Shown here one piece after another: positions 14,890 through 23,188 of a DNA stretch of 64,000 nucleotides; position 1 is the stretch's first letter, and each line of letters begins with the position of its first letter. The stretch spans positions 868,001 through 932,000 of the forward strand of contig NZ_JAAKXW010000001.1 in the NCBI RefSeq assembly GCF_011752045.1, given 5' to 3'. The DNA comes from Microbacterium hydrocarbonoxydans. GTDB taxonomy: Bacteria; Actinomycetota; Actinomycetes; Actinomycetales; Microbacteriaceae. Made by a program: the position numbers and the translations under genes. The notes under the pieces were generated by a model, which was not told where the DNA came from, ran no database searches, and saw only the letters and a program-made list of their open reading frames with translations.

Positions 14890-15633
14890 ATGACCAAGCA
14901 GTCCATCTTCGGACGTATCTCGACCCTCGTCCGCGCGAACATCAACGCCCTCCTGGACTCTGCGGAGGACCCGCAGAAGATGATCGACCAGCTCGTCCGC
15001 GACTACACGAACAACATCGCGGATGCCGAGTCGGCGATCGCCGAGACCATCGGCAACCTCCGTCTCCTCGAGCGCGACCACGAAGAGGACGTCCAGGCCG
15101 CCACCGAGTGGGGCAACAAGGCCCTCGCCGCCAGCCGCAAGGCCGACGAGATGCGCGCCGCGGGCAGCACGGCCGACGCCGACAAGTTCGACAGCCTCGC
15201 CAAGATCGCGCTGCAGCGACAGATCAGCGCCGAGCGCGAGGCCTCGAGCGCAGAGCCGCAGATCGCCGCGCAGACCGAGATCGTCGACAAGCTCAAGGCC
15301 GGCCTGAACGGCATGAAGGAGAAGCTCGGCGAGCTGAAGAACAAGCGCAGCGAGCTCCTCGCCCGCGCCAAGGTCGCCGAGGCCCAGACCAAGGTCCAGG
15401 ACGCGGTCTCCTCGATCAACGTGCTCGACCCCACCAGCGAGCTGGGACGTTTCGAGGACAAGGTCCGCCGCCAGGAGGCCCTCGCGCAGGGCAAGGCCGA
15501 GCTCGCGGCGTCCAGCCTCGACGCCCAGTTCGAGAGCCTCGAGGACCTCGGCGAGCTCACCGAGGTCGAGGCCCGCCTCGCCGAGCTCAAGGCCGGCGGC
15601 TCCGCTCCCCGTCAGGCGATCGAAGGGTCCTGA
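14890..15633 (+). CDS. pspA: PspA/IM30-family membrane-stress protein
   Basis: A 247-residue, almost wholly helical protein of the PspA/Vipp1 (ESCRT-III-like) family, which polymerises on stressed membranes. The N-terminal amphipathic helix MTKQSIFGRISTLVRANINAL is followed by the family signature LLDSAEDPQKMIDQLVRDYTNNIADAESAIAETIGNLRLLER and long heptad coiled coils to about residue 215. GAAAGGAAA stands just before the ATG. It follows the TPM gene on the same strand and is closed by a strong hairpin, making a two-gene operon. No PspB/C or PspF homologue is nearby; in actinobacteria other partners control PspA. Confidence 0.93.
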   Translation: MTKQSIFGRISTLVRANINALLDSAEDPQKMIDQLVRDYTNNIADAESAIAETIGNLRLLERDHEEDVQAATEWGNKALAASRKADEMRAAGSTADADKFDSLAKIALQRQISAEREASSAEPQIAAQTEIVDKLKAGLNGMKEKLGELKNKRSELLARAKVAEAQTKVQDAVSSINVLDPTSELGRFEDKVRRQEALAQGKAELAASSLDAQFESLEDLGELTEVEARLAELKAGGSAPRQAIEGS

Positions 15634-15639
15634 CACCCC

Positions 15640-15675
15640 GGCGGGGCCCCGGACCTGCACGTCCGGGGCCCCGCC
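15640..15675 (+). terminator. Terminator hairpin after pspA
   Basis: A perfect 15-bp stem, GGCGGGGCCCCGGAC with its complement, around a CTGCAC loop, starting 7 bp after the stop. The T-run is only pyrimidine-rich (CTCTCCTC). Confidence 0.75.
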
Positions 15676-15699
15676 CTCTCCTCACCCCTGGAGGCACCC

Positions 15700-16503
15700 A
15701 TGGTGCGATTCCTCGTCGTCCCGCAGTGGCAGGGCTCCCCCGCCGCACGGGCGATGCTCCTCGTCGACGGCGCCACGGCGATCGCCGGCGACCTTCCGCG
15801 CGCCGCCACGACGGTGCTGGACGTCCCGGTGGAGGCCGGCGAATCCCTCGGCACCGGCGTCCGCCGGCTCAGCTCTCTGCTGCGGACCCGCGAGGAGGTC
15901 GCACAGCACATGACGAACGACACGGTCGTCATCGGCGGCGACTGCAGCGTCACCGTCGCGGCCCTCGCCGCGCTTCCGGGCGGCACCGAGGACCTCGCGG
16001 TGGTCTGGTTCGACGCCCACCCTGACATGCACACCCCCGAGACGTCGCCCTCCGGCGCCTTCTCCGGCATGGCGCTCCGCGCCGTCCTCGGCGAGGGCGA
16101 GCCGCAGCTCGCGCTCTCCCCCGGCATACCGCGGGAGCGGGTCGTAGCGGTCGGGATGCGCAATCTCGACGACGCCGAGGTCGCGCAGCTCGACGACCTC
16201 TCCCGGCTCTCCGTCTCCGATCTCGACCGCGCGGAGGCCCTCGCAGAGGCGGTGGTCGCCACCGGGGCGAAGCGGGTCTGGGTCCACATCGACGTCGACG
16301 TGCTCGACCCTGCCGAGCTGGCGGGGGTGTCGAACCCGGCTCCGTTCGGCCTGGCGCCGGCTGCGCTGAGCGCCGCCGTCCGCCTGCTCCGGGAGCGGCT
16401 GCCGTTCGCCGGAGCCACCCTGGCCGGGTTCGCTCCGCGATCCCCGGCCGATGCCGTGGACGATCTGGGGGCGCTGCTCCGCCTCGTCGGCGCGGTCGCG
16501 TGA
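15700..16503 (+). CDS. Arginase/ureohydrolase-family protein with altered metal motif
   Basis: A 267-residue cytosolic protein of the arginase/agmatinase/formiminoglutamase fold. Three metal-site motifs are visible: GGDCS (80-83), WFDAHPDMHTP (Asp105, His107, Asp109) and WVHIDVDVLDP (Asp198, Asp200). In classical family members the first motif is GGDHS, whose His binds one Mn2+; here it is Cys82. The protein is slightly shorter than typical arginases (around 300). Substrate class (a guanidine or formimino compound) cannot be fixed. The start is the ATG at 15700. Its stop overlaps the GTG of the next gene (GTGA), so the two are translationally coupled. Confidence 0.8.
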   Translation: MVRFLVVPQWQGSPAARAMLLVDGATAIAGDLPRAATTVLDVPVEAGESLGTGVRRLSSLLRTREEVAQHMTNDTVVIGGDCSVTVAALAALPGGTEDLAVVWFDAHPDMHTPETSPSGAFSGMALRAVLGEGEPQLALSPGIPRERVVAVGMRNLDDAEVAQLDDLSRLSVSDLDRAEALAEAVVATGAKRVWVHIDVDVLDPAELAGVSNPAPFGLAPAALSAAVRLLRERLPFAGATLAGFAPRSPADAVDDLGALLRLVGAVA

Positions 16504-16934
16504 CGGAGGACTGGCGGGCCGCGGCCGAGCGCGCCGTCGATCGCGGTCGCCGCCTGGACCGCCGCATCCCCGCCTTCCTGCTGCGCTCGCCGATCAGCAG
16601 GATCGGCTACTGGTGGGGCACGGCCGTGGGCTGGATCTGGGGATCGCTGTGGAGCACGGGGCCGGTGGAGCGCCGCGCCGGACTGTGGGTGTTCCAGGGG
16701 ATGCCGGCCTGGACGTTCAACCGAGGCGGCGTCTGCGTCGGCGGATGCTTCCTCACCGGCGACGCCCGTCCGAGTGACGCCATCCTCCGGCACGAGGCCG
16801 TGCACAAGGCGCAGTGGCTCCGGTACGGCTTCCTGATGCCGGTGCTGTACCTGCTGGCGGGACGCGACCCGCTCCGGAACAGATTCGAGATCGAGGCCGG
16901 CCTGGAGGACGGCAACTACGTCCGCCGCCGCTGA
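16500..16934 (+). CDS. Small HExxH-motif protein, function unknown
   Basis: A 144-residue protein I do not recognise as a named family. It has an amphipathic/hydrophobic stretch rich in Trp (about 36-52), a Gly-rich GGVCVGGCF segment, then RHEAVHKAQWLRYG with a zincin-like HExxH at His98-Glu99-His102, a hydrophobic helix (about 108-120) and acidic residues downstream (Glu130, Glu132) that could be the third ligand. Similar actinobacterial proteins are often mislabelled Fe-S oxidoreductase. The GTG start overlaps the arginase-family stop (GTGA), so expression is coupled. A membrane-associated metalloprotease-like role is possible but unproven. Confidence 0.6.
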   Translation: MTEDWRAAAERAVDRGRRLDRRIPAFLLRSPISRIGYWWGTAVGWIWGSLWSTGPVERRAGLWVFQGMPAWTFNRGGVCVGGCFLTGDARPSDAILRHEAVHKAQWLRYGFLMPVLYLLAGRDPLRNRFEIEAGLEDGNYVRRR

Positions 16935-16953
16935 CTGATGGGCGGCCCGCGGG

Positions 16954-17424
16954 TCAGCGGTCGGAGGGAAGCAGCCCGAAGCGCTCGGGGGTGCGGATGC
17001 GCGCAGGCTCCACGTCGAGCTTCGTCGTCAGGTGCTCGACGATGTCGGCGGTGCCGAGGTAGCCGCCCAGCAGCGTGACGGTCGTCTCCAGGCCCTCGTC
17101 GCAGAGCATCTCGTCCGCCCAGGCGCAGGTCGCGCGGGTCAGCGCCTGACCGGAGGCGCAGGCGCGTCCGGTGCCGGGGGCGCCGGTGCGGGCGCTGCGA
17201 GCGAGCCACGTGACGGTCATCCGCCCCGGAGCGACGATGTGCCCGATGTCCGACGGCTCGGGAACCTCGATGAAGATGCGACCGGAGGCGCACAGCGGCA
17301 GCGTCGACAGGAACGTCTCGAGCTCGACCAGCGAGTTCTCGTCGGCCGTCACGAGGTGATGGGCGCGACGACGCTCGGCGCGCCGTGCGGCGCGCGTGGT
17401 GCGGATGTCGAGGGAGGTGTTCAT
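16954..17424 (-). CDS. SIP-domain (siderophore-interacting) protein, stand-alone C-terminal type
   Basis: A 156-residue protein corresponding to the NAD(P)H-binding SIP half of siderophore-interacting ferric reductases: HHLVTADENSLVELETFLSTL, the RIFIEVPEP strand, MTVTWLARS, and the ACASGQALTRATCAWADEML region. The FAD-binding ferredoxin-reductase half found in full ViuB/SIP proteins (around 270 residues) is absent, and no such ORF adjoins. A DtxR/IdeR-like iron box overlaps its promoter region. Start: ATG at 17424 (MNTSLDIR); a GTG 7 codons upstream would lie nearer the box. Likely role: iron-responsive reductase partner or sensor; truncation versus genuine single-domain family cannot be settled by eye. 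Confidence 0.75.
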   Translation of the reverse strand: MNTSLDIRTTRAARRAERRRAHHLVTADENSLVELETFLSTLPLCASGRIFIEVPEPSDIGHIVAPGRMTVTWLARSARTGAPGTGRACASGQALTRATCAWADEMLCDEGLETTVTLLGGYLGTADIVEHLTTKLDVEPARIRTPERFGLLPSDR

Positions 17425-17447
17425 CGTCCTCTCATCGTACACCAAGT

Positions 17448-17466
17448 GAAGGGTTGCCTAACCTTC
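17448..17466. promoter_or_regulatory. DtxR/IdeR-like iron box before the SIP gene
   Basis: GAAGGGTTGCCTAACCTTC, an imperfect palindrome matching the 19-bp consensus TWAGGTTAGSCTAACCTWA at about 15 of 19 positions on the minus strand. It lies 24 bp before the SIP ATG and overlaps the stop codon of the upstream phosphatase gene. Confidence 0.65.
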
Positions 17467-18183
17467 CTCGGAGGGGGCCGACTCCACGAGGACAGCGCGG
17501 AGCGCCGCGATCTCCGCATCCGTCATCCCGTTGGCCCGCAGGTAGTCCGCCGCCGAGCCCCACCGCTCATCCACCTGCTGCAGCAGAGACCGCATCACGG
17601 GCGCCGGCGACTCGGTCGCCAGCGCGACGGCGTGCAGGGCGTCCGGATGCTGCGCCCGGAGGTACGCGGCGATGCGCCGCGACCGCTCGGGCGGCAGCTG
17701 GGACGCGGTGAGCGCGTAATCCTCGACGATCGCCTCGCGGTCGGCACCGACGGCGGCCAGCGCGAGGGCGACGGTGACACCGGTGCGGTCCTTGCCGACC
17801 GTGCAGTGGACGAGCGTCGGCTCCCCCGCCGCGATGACCCGGATGGCGGCGACCAGCCGCTCCCCGCTCTCCTCGAGCAGATGCAGGTAGAGGTCCTCGA
17901 GACTGGTGTCGGCCTCGAAGAAGGAGCGCACCGAACCGAGGAAGAGCGGGAGGTGCGTCGTCTCCGGGCCCTCGATCTCGGTGGGCTCCGCCGCGACCTC
18001 CTCGCCGTCCCTGAGGTCGACGATGTGGCGCACCACCTGTCGGAGCGCCTCCGCCCCCGCGGCGGACGCCCCGGAGAGCTGCCCGGAGCGCAGCAGGATG
18101 CCTGCGCGGATGCGCCCGCCCTCAGCCGGGATGCCTCCGACGTCGCGGACGTTGTTCACTCCGTCGATCTCGAGGACCGTCAT
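17458..18183 (-). CDS. Tyrosine-protein phosphatase (MptpB/Y_phosphatase3-like)
   Basis: A 241-residue protein with the phosphatase P-loop HCTVGKDRTG (Cys127, Arg133; CX5R) and N-terminal NVRDVGGIPAEGG, the pattern of the MptpB-like tyrosine/dual-specificity phosphatases of actinobacteria. The extra Lys-Asp in the loop (GKDR) is typical of this subgroup, which can also act on phosphoinositides. No signal peptide is seen, though some relatives are exported. It starts with an ATG whose ATGA overlaps the stop of the upstream AhpD-like gene, so the two form an operon. Substrate unknown. Confidence 0.9.
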   Translation of the reverse strand: MTVLEIDGVNNVRDVGGIPAEGGRIRAGILLRSGQLSGASAAGAEALRQVVRHIVDLRDGEEVAAEPTEIEGPETTHLPLFLGSVRSFFEADTSLEDLYLHLLEESGERLVAAIRVIAAGEPTLVHCTVGKDRTGVTVALALAAVGADREAIVEDYALTASQLPPERSRRIAAYLRAQHPDALHAVALATESPAPVMRSLLQQVDERWGSAADYLRANGMTDAEIAALRAVLVESAPSEEG

Positions 18184-18650
18184 GCCTGCGGCGTCCTGGG
18201 CGGCACCGGATAGCGACCGGCGATCACGATGCGGTTGAAGGCGTTGATCGAGACGCAGGCCCAGCTCAGGGCGGCGTACTCCTTCTCAGTGAACACCCCG
18301 CCGACGAGATCGTAGACCTCGTCGGAGATTCCCTCCTCGGCGATGAAGGTGAACGCCTCGGCGAGCTCGAGCGCCGCGCGCTCGCGGTCGGAGAACACGT
18401 GGCTCTCGCGCCAGGTGGCGATCTGCATGAGCGTGTCGGTGTCGATCCCCGCCTTCACGGCGCGGTCGACGTGCACACGCGTGCAGTAGCTGCATCCGTT
18501 GAGCTGGGAGCAGTGGATCATGACGATCTCCTTGAGGCGATCGTCGATGCCGTTCGCGGCGCAGATGTCGCCGACGGTGTGAGCGAAGGCATCCAGGGCC
18601 TGGTACGCGGTGGGCTCGGTCTTGGACAGGTGCACGCGCTTCTCGCTCAT
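18180..18650 (-). CDS. AhpD-like carboxymuconolactone-decarboxylase-family protein
   Basis: A 156-residue, helical protein of the CMD/AhpD superfamily with the redox/proton-relay motif NGCSYCTRVH (Cys53, Cys56, His60), the peroxidase-type CxxC-x3-H arrangement. Likely an alkylhydroperoxidase-related thiol protein. The start is the ATG at 18650 (MSEKRVHLSKTEP); the open frame upstream has no conserved residues. Its stop overlaps the phosphatase start. A 171-bp intergenic region separates it from the divergent hydrolase gene. Confidence 0.88.
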   Translation of the reverse strand: MSEKRVHLSKTEPTAYQALDAFAHTVGDICAANGIDDRLKEIVMIHCSQLNGCSYCTRVHVDRAVKAGIDTDTLMQIATWRESHVFSDRERAALELAEAFTFIAEEGISDEVYDLVGGVFTEKEYAALSWACVSINAFNRIVIAGRYPVPPRTPQA

Positions 18651-18760
18651 GACTCCAGCATATGCGCGTCGCGAGGGACCGCGCCCGACCACTCCTGCGC
18701 CGCTGCGGATCAGAATGCGAATCATGGAATGACCGCAAGTTGAGATCTGTTACCCAAGAT

Positions 18761-18788
18761 CGCGAGAAAAGTTGTCATATTGCTCGCG
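18761..18788. promoter_or_regulatory. Inverted repeat CGCGAG-N16-CTCGCG in divergent promoter region
   Basis: Two 6-bp arms (18761-18766 and 18783-18788) flank an unusually AT-rich spacer (AAAAGTTGTCATATTG) between the divergent AhpD-like and alpha/beta hydrolase genes. It could be an operator; no regulator lies beside it. Confidence 0.35.
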
Positions 18789-18821
18789 CGTTTCGTGAGC
18801 ACCTCATGACGGGAGCAGAAT

Positions 18822-19748
18822 ATGGACGTGGCGACCGACAACAGCGAGTTCAGCTATCTTCCCGCACAGGCCGAGGCCCTGGGCGTTCCGCTGCCGACGG
18901 TCGAGAGGATGAGCCTCGCACTCCCCGACGGCCGCACGCTCAGCGCCCTGCGGTTCGGCGCCGAGACGCCCCGGGTCACGCTCCTGCACGGAGCGGGACT
19001 CAATGCGCACACCTGGGACACGACGGCTCTCGCACTCCGGCATCCGCTGCTCGCGATCGATCTCGCAGGACATGGCGACTCCTCCTGGAGAGAGGACCTC
19101 GACTACACGCCGCGCACCCTCGCCGTCGACGTCGCGGCCGCTCTCGACGCGTGGACCGACGCGCCCCAGCTCGTGGTCGGGCAGTCCCTCGGCGGGCTCA
19201 CCGGCGCGGCCCTCGCGGCCGCGCGCCCTGACCTCGTCGCCGAGCTGATCGTCGTCGACATCACCCCGGGCATCGACGTCTCCGCCGGTCCCTCGGCGCT
19301 GCGGGAGTTCTACGCCGGCCCCACCGACTTCGCGACGCGCGACGAGCTGGTCGCCCGTGCGATCGCCTTCGGCTTCGGCGGCACCCGACCGGAGACCGAG
19401 CGCGGCGTCTTCCTGAACACCCGGGTGCGCCCTGACGGCCGGGTCGAGTGGAAGCACCACTTCGCACACCTCGCGGCCCAGGCCCTCGCATCTCACGACG
19501 CCGGCGCTCCGGCTTCCCCCTCGGCGCTCCATGAGGCGGGGTGGGCGGACCTCGCCGGCGCCACCACGCCGATCACGCTCGTGCGAGCGACCCGGGGCTT
19601 CGTCACGGAGGCGGATGCGGATGAGCTCGCCCGACGGCTGCCTGATGCCCGGATCGTCGCGATCGACGCGACCCACAACGTCCAGGAGACCGCGCCGAAG
19701 GAGCTCGCCGCGCTGATCGCGTCCGCAGTCCCGGCGGCGGGTTTGTGA
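18822..19748 (+). CDS. Alpha/beta-fold hydrolase
   Basis: A 308-residue cytosolic alpha/beta hydrolase: oxyanion motif LLHGAGLNAHTWD, LAIDLAGHGDSSW, nucleophile elbow VVGQSLGGLTG (Ser122), and a late THNVQETAPKELAALI holding the catalytic His. The acid is probably in the GFVTEADADELARRLPDARI region. Substrate unknown. The start ATG at 18822 follows a weak GGGAGCAG. It stands 89 bp before the peptide ABC operon on the same strand but a TAGGCT -10 box lies between, so it is likely a separate transcription unit. Confidence 0.85.
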   Translation: MDVATDNSEFSYLPAQAEALGVPLPTVERMSLALPDGRTLSALRFGAETPRVTLLHGAGLNAHTWDTTALALRHPLLAIDLAGHGDSSWREDLDYTPRTLAVDVAAALDAWTDAPQLVVGQSLGGLTGAALAAARPDLVAELIVVDITPGIDVSAGPSALREFYAGPTDFATRDELVARAIAFGFGGTRPETERGVFLNTRVRPDGRVEWKHHFAHLAAQALASHDAGAPASPSALHEAGWADLAGATTPITLVRATRGFVTEADADELARRLPDARIVAIDATHNVQETAPKELAALIASAVPAAGL

Positions 19749-19789
19749 CACTTCGTTCCGCCTCCGCCCCTCCCCCTCCGATCAATCCC

Positions 19790-19795
19790 TAGGCT
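19790..19795 (+). promoter_or_regulatory. Candidate -10 box of the first peptide ABC operon
   Basis: TAGGCT, 42 bp before the substrate-binding protein ATG, with GAGAGGAAG as ribosome-binding site further down. No good -35 seen. Confidence 0.4.
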
Positions 19796-19837
19796 CGTTC
19801 CACCGGCTGACCCGGCCGCACCGAGAGGAAGCAACAC

Positions 19838-21355
19838 ATGTTCCGACGCACGCGACGCCACGCGCTGATCGCCTCGCTCGCGGCCACGGCCGTGATCCTC
19901 AGCGCCTGCACGACCGCCCCCGAGCCCGCCGCGACGCCCACCGGAGAGCCCGACCCGGACGCCACGCTCCAGGTCGGCCTCGTCCTCGAGCCGACGAACC
20001 TCGACATCCGCCGCACCAGCGGCGCCGCCCTCGAGCAGATCCTCATCGACAACATCTACGAGGGACTGGTCAGCCGCACGCAGGAGAACGAGATCGTCCC
20101 GCGGCTCGCATCCGACTACGAGGTCTCCGACGACGGCCTGACGTACACGTTCACCCTCAACGAGGGCGTCGTCTTCCACAGCGGCACGGCGCTGACCTCG
20201 GCCGACGTCGTGTCGTCCTTCGAGGCGGTCCGCACGGACGCGACGCTGCAGGGGAACGCCGACTTCGCCTCCGTCGCCTCGATCACCGCACCGGACGCGA
20301 GCACCGTCGTGATCACGCTCACGGAGCCGAACCAGAACTTCCTCTTCACCCTCACGGGCCCCGCCGGGCTCGTCTTCCAGACCGGCGACACCACCGATCT
20401 CAAGACGGCCGAGAACGGCACCGGCCCGTTCACGCTGGCCCGCTGGAGCAAGGGCAGCGCCATCACGTTCACGCGCAACGACGCCTACTGGGGCGATCCG
20501 GCGGGCGTCGCCGAGGTCGAGTTCCAGTACATCCCCGACTTCACGGCCGGTGTGAACACCGCACTCGACGGCGGCGTGCAGGTGCTCACGGCCGTCGACC
20601 CGAACCTCGCGCCGCAGCTTGAGGACTCCGGCGACTTCACCCTGACCACGGGGCGCACGACCGACAAGGCCACCCTCGCGTTCAACAACGCGAAGGCCCC
20701 GCTCGACGACATCCGCGTCCGAGAGGCGCTGCGCCTGGCCATCGACCACGAGGCGCTCGTCGAGGCGGTCGGCGCCGGTTCGACGCTGTACGGCCCGATC
20801 CCGGAGCTCGACCCGGGTTACGAGGATCTCTCCGACGTCGTCTCCTACGACCCGGAGAAGGCGAAGAAGCTCCTCGCGGAAGCCGGCCACGAGGAGCTCG
20901 AGCTCACGCTCACCATCCCGTCGTTCTACGGCACGACGGTTCCGAAGGTGCTCATCTCCGACTTCGCGAAGGTCGGCGTCACTCTCGAGGTCGACTCGGT
21001 CGAGTTCCCGGCCTGGCTCGAGGACGTCTACAGCAACCACGACTACGACCTCAGCTTCGTGCTGCACGTCGAGCCGCGCGACTTCGGCAACTTCGCGAAC
21101 CCGGACTACTACTTCGGCTACGACAACGCCGAGGTGCAGGGTCTGTACGCCGATGCGCTGGCGGAAGTCGATCCCGACAGGTCCGCCGAACTGCTCGCCG
21201 AAGCGGCACGCATCGTCTCCGAGGACCACGCCGCCGACTGGCTCTACAACGGCGCCACGATCACCGCGGTGAGCCCGCTGGTCTCCGGCTTCCCGCAGGA
21301 TTCGATCAACTCGCGCATCGACCTCGCCGGCGTCACCGTCGCCACCGAGAAGTGA
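19838..21355 (+). CDS. ABC transporter substrate-binding lipoprotein (peptide/nickel type)
   Basis: A 505-residue lipoprotein of the SBP_bac_5 (DppA/OppA) family. A twin-Arg-like basic N-terminus precedes a hydrophobic core and the lipobox LSAC with Cys24 as the lipidation site. The mature domain carries the signature DNIYEGLVSRTQENEIVPRLASDYEVSDDGLTYTF and continues through the usual three-lobe fold to a C-terminal NSRIDLAGV. It captures oligopeptides or another extracellular ligand for the downstream permeases. First gene of a five-gene importer operon (19838-24767) with ATGA overlaps throughout the later genes. Ligand cannot be told from sequence. Confidence 0.93.
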   Translation: MFRRTRRHALIASLAATAVILSACTTAPEPAATPTGEPDPDATLQVGLVLEPTNLDIRRTSGAALEQILIDNIYEGLVSRTQENEIVPRLASDYEVSDDGLTYTFTLNEGVVFHSGTALTSADVVSSFEAVRTDATLQGNADFASVASITAPDASTVVITLTEPNQNFLFTLTGPAGLVFQTGDTTDLKTAENGTGPFTLARWSKGSAITFTRNDAYWGDPAGVAEVEFQYIPDFTAGVNTALDGGVQVLTAVDPNLAPQLEDSGDFTLTTGRTTDKATLAFNNAKAPLDDIRVREALRLAIDHEALVEAVGAGSTLYGPIPELDPGYEDLSDVVSYDPEKAKKLLAEAGHEELELTLTIPSFYGTTVPKVLISDFAKVGVTLEVDSVEFPAWLEDVYSNHDYDLSFVLHVEPRDFGNFANPDYYFGYDNAEVQGLYADALAEVDPDRSAELLAEAARIVSEDHAADWLYNGATITAVSPLVSGFPQDSINSRIDLAGVTVATEK

Positions 21356-21371
21356 CGGCGGCCGCCGCTTC

Positions 21372-22322
21372 GTGATCCGCTACGCGCTCGTCCGGGGAGC
21401 CCTGCTCATCGCAGGGCTCCTCGTGTCGAGCGCGCTCATCTTCCTCACGCTCCGGGTGTTCCCCGGCGACGTCGCCCAGCTCATCGCCGGGACCCAGGCG
21501 TCGCCCGCCGAGGTCGAGGCGCTGCGCGAATCCCTCGGACTCAACCGCCCGCTTCCGGCGCAGTACGCGGAATGGATCGGCGGGATCCTCCGCGGCGACC
21601 TCGGCACCTCGCTGCTGTCCGGCGCCTCCGTGGGCGAGGAGCTTCTCGAGAAGGCCCAGGTGACGGTGCCGCTCGGCATCCTCTCCCTGCTCATCGCGAT
21701 CCTCATCGCCGTGCCCTTCGGGATCCTCGCCGCTCTGCGGCGCGGATCCCGCGGCGGAGCCGCGCTCAGCTTCGGCGCCCAGGCCCTCGCGGCCGTCCCC
21801 GTGGTCTGGGCGGGCATGATGCTCATCGTCGTGTTCTCCGTCTGGCTGGGCTGGCTGCCCCCGCAGGGCTTCCCTCGCACCGGCTGGTCGACTCCGGGCA
21901 GGGCGCTCGAATCGCTGCTGCTGCCCGCGCTCACGATCGGCATCGTCGAGGGCGCCATGCTCATGCGCTTCGTGCGCAGTGCGACGCTCCAGGCCGCGAG
22001 TCAGGACTTCGTCCGCACGGCCGCGGCGAAGGGCCTCACCCGCACGCGGGCGCTGATCCAGCACGGCATCCCCGCCGTCGGCCTGTCGATCGTCACCGTG
22101 CTGGGCCTGCAGGTGGCGGGGATCATCGTCGGCTCGGTGGTGATCGAGCAGCTCTTCACGCTGCCCGGGATCGGGCGGATGCTCGTCGCCGATGTGGGCA
22201 CGCGCGATCTGATCAAGGTCCAGAGCGAGCTGCTCGTGCTCACCGGCTTCGTCCTCGCCGTCGGCTTCCTCGTCGACCTGATCCACCGGGCGATCGACCC
22301 GCGGCAGAGGGAGGCGGCATGA
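21372..22322 (+). CDS. ABC importer permease (DppB type)
   Basis: A 316-residue inner-membrane permease, the first of the heterodimer. It has about six helices with the N-terminal RVFPGDVAQLI and the EAA-type coupling loop SQDFVRTAAAKGLTRTRALIQHGI, then the VIEQLFTLPGIGRML segment typical of DppB/OppB. It starts with GTG at 21372, 16 bp after the binding-protein stop. Its stop overlaps the start of the next permease (ATGA). Confidence 0.93.
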   Translation: MIRYALVRGALLIAGLLVSSALIFLTLRVFPGDVAQLIAGTQASPAEVEALRESLGLNRPLPAQYAEWIGGILRGDLGTSLLSGASVGEELLEKAQVTVPLGILSLLIAILIAVPFGILAALRRGSRGGAALSFGAQALAAVPVVWAGMMLIVVFSVWLGWLPPQGFPRTGWSTPGRALESLLLPALTIGIVEGAMLMRFVRSATLQAASQDFVRTAAAKGLTRTRALIQHGIPAVGLSIVTVLGLQVAGIIVGSVVIEQLFTLPGIGRMLVADVGTRDLIKVQSELLVLTGFVLAVGFLVDLIHRAIDPRQREAA

Positions 22323-23188
22323 CCCCGGCATGGCTGCGCGTCCTGTGGCGCACCCCGGCAGGGAGCTTCGGGCTCGTCGTGGTGTCGGTCGTCGCTCTGC
22401 TGGCGCTCGTGGCGGTGTTCTGGACGCCGTTCGATCCGCAGGAGTCGAACGTCCGCGACCGCTGGGGCGTACCCGGCTGGCCGCATCTGCTCGGCACGGA
22501 CGACACCGGACGAGACATCCTCAGCCTCATCATGGCGGGAGCGCGCACGACGGTGTTCGTCAGCGTCGGCGCCGGCGTCATCGCCACGCTCGTCGGGATC
22601 GCCCTGGCCGCGCTCGGTGCGCTCACCGCGCGGTGGATGCGCGAGACGGTCGCCGTGCTCGTCGACATCCTCATCGCCTTCCCCGTGCTCCTCATCGCGA
22701 TGATGATCTCCTCGGTCTGGGGCGGTTCGCTGTGGGTGGTGATCTGGTCCGTCGGCATCGGATTCGGCGTGAACATCGCCCGGGTGACGCGCCCGGAGCT
22801 GCGCCGCGTGCAGCAGAGCGACTTCGTCCTCGCCGCCCGGGCCTCCGGGCTGACCGCCGGGCAGAGCCTCGCCCGGCATCTGCTGCCGAACGTCGCCCCC
22901 GTGTTCATCGTGCAGCTGTCCTGGTCGATGGCGGTCGCCGTGCTCGCCGAGGCCGGCCTCTCCTACCTCGGCTTCGGAGCCTCTGTCGTCGAACCCAGCT
23001 GGGGACTGCTGCTCGCCGACCTGCAGCGCTACATCGGCGTCCATCCGCTCTCCGTGATCTGGCCGGGTCTCGCGATCACCTTCACCGTGCTCGCCCTGAA
23101 CCTCCTCGGCGACGCCCTCCGCGAAGCCACCGATCCGACGCTGCGCCACCGCGCGGCCGAGGTGCACACCCCGGCGGTGATCGCATGA
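22319..23188 (+). CDS. ABC importer permease (DppC type)
   Basis: A 289-residue partner permease. HLLGTDDTGRDILSLIMAGARTTVFVSV is the DppC/OppC hallmark, and the coupling loop is SDFVLAARASGLTAGQSLARHLLPNV; the C-terminal part contains EAGLSYLGFGASVVEPSWGLLL. The ATG at 22319 overlaps the preceding stop, and its own stop overlaps the next ATG, so expression is tightly coupled. Confidence 0.93.
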   Translation: MTPAWLRVLWRTPAGSFGLVVVSVVALLALVAVFWTPFDPQESNVRDRWGVPGWPHLLGTDDTGRDILSLIMAGARTTVFVSVGAGVIATLVGIALAALGALTARWMRETVAVLVDILIAFPVLLIAMMISSVWGGSLWVVIWSVGIGFGVNIARVTRPELRRVQQSDFVLAARASGLTAGQSLARHLLPNVAPVFIVQLSWSMAVAVLAEAGLSYLGFGASVVEPSWGLLLADLQRYIGVHPLSVIWPGLAITFTVLALNLLGDALREATDPTLRHRAAEVHTPAVIA

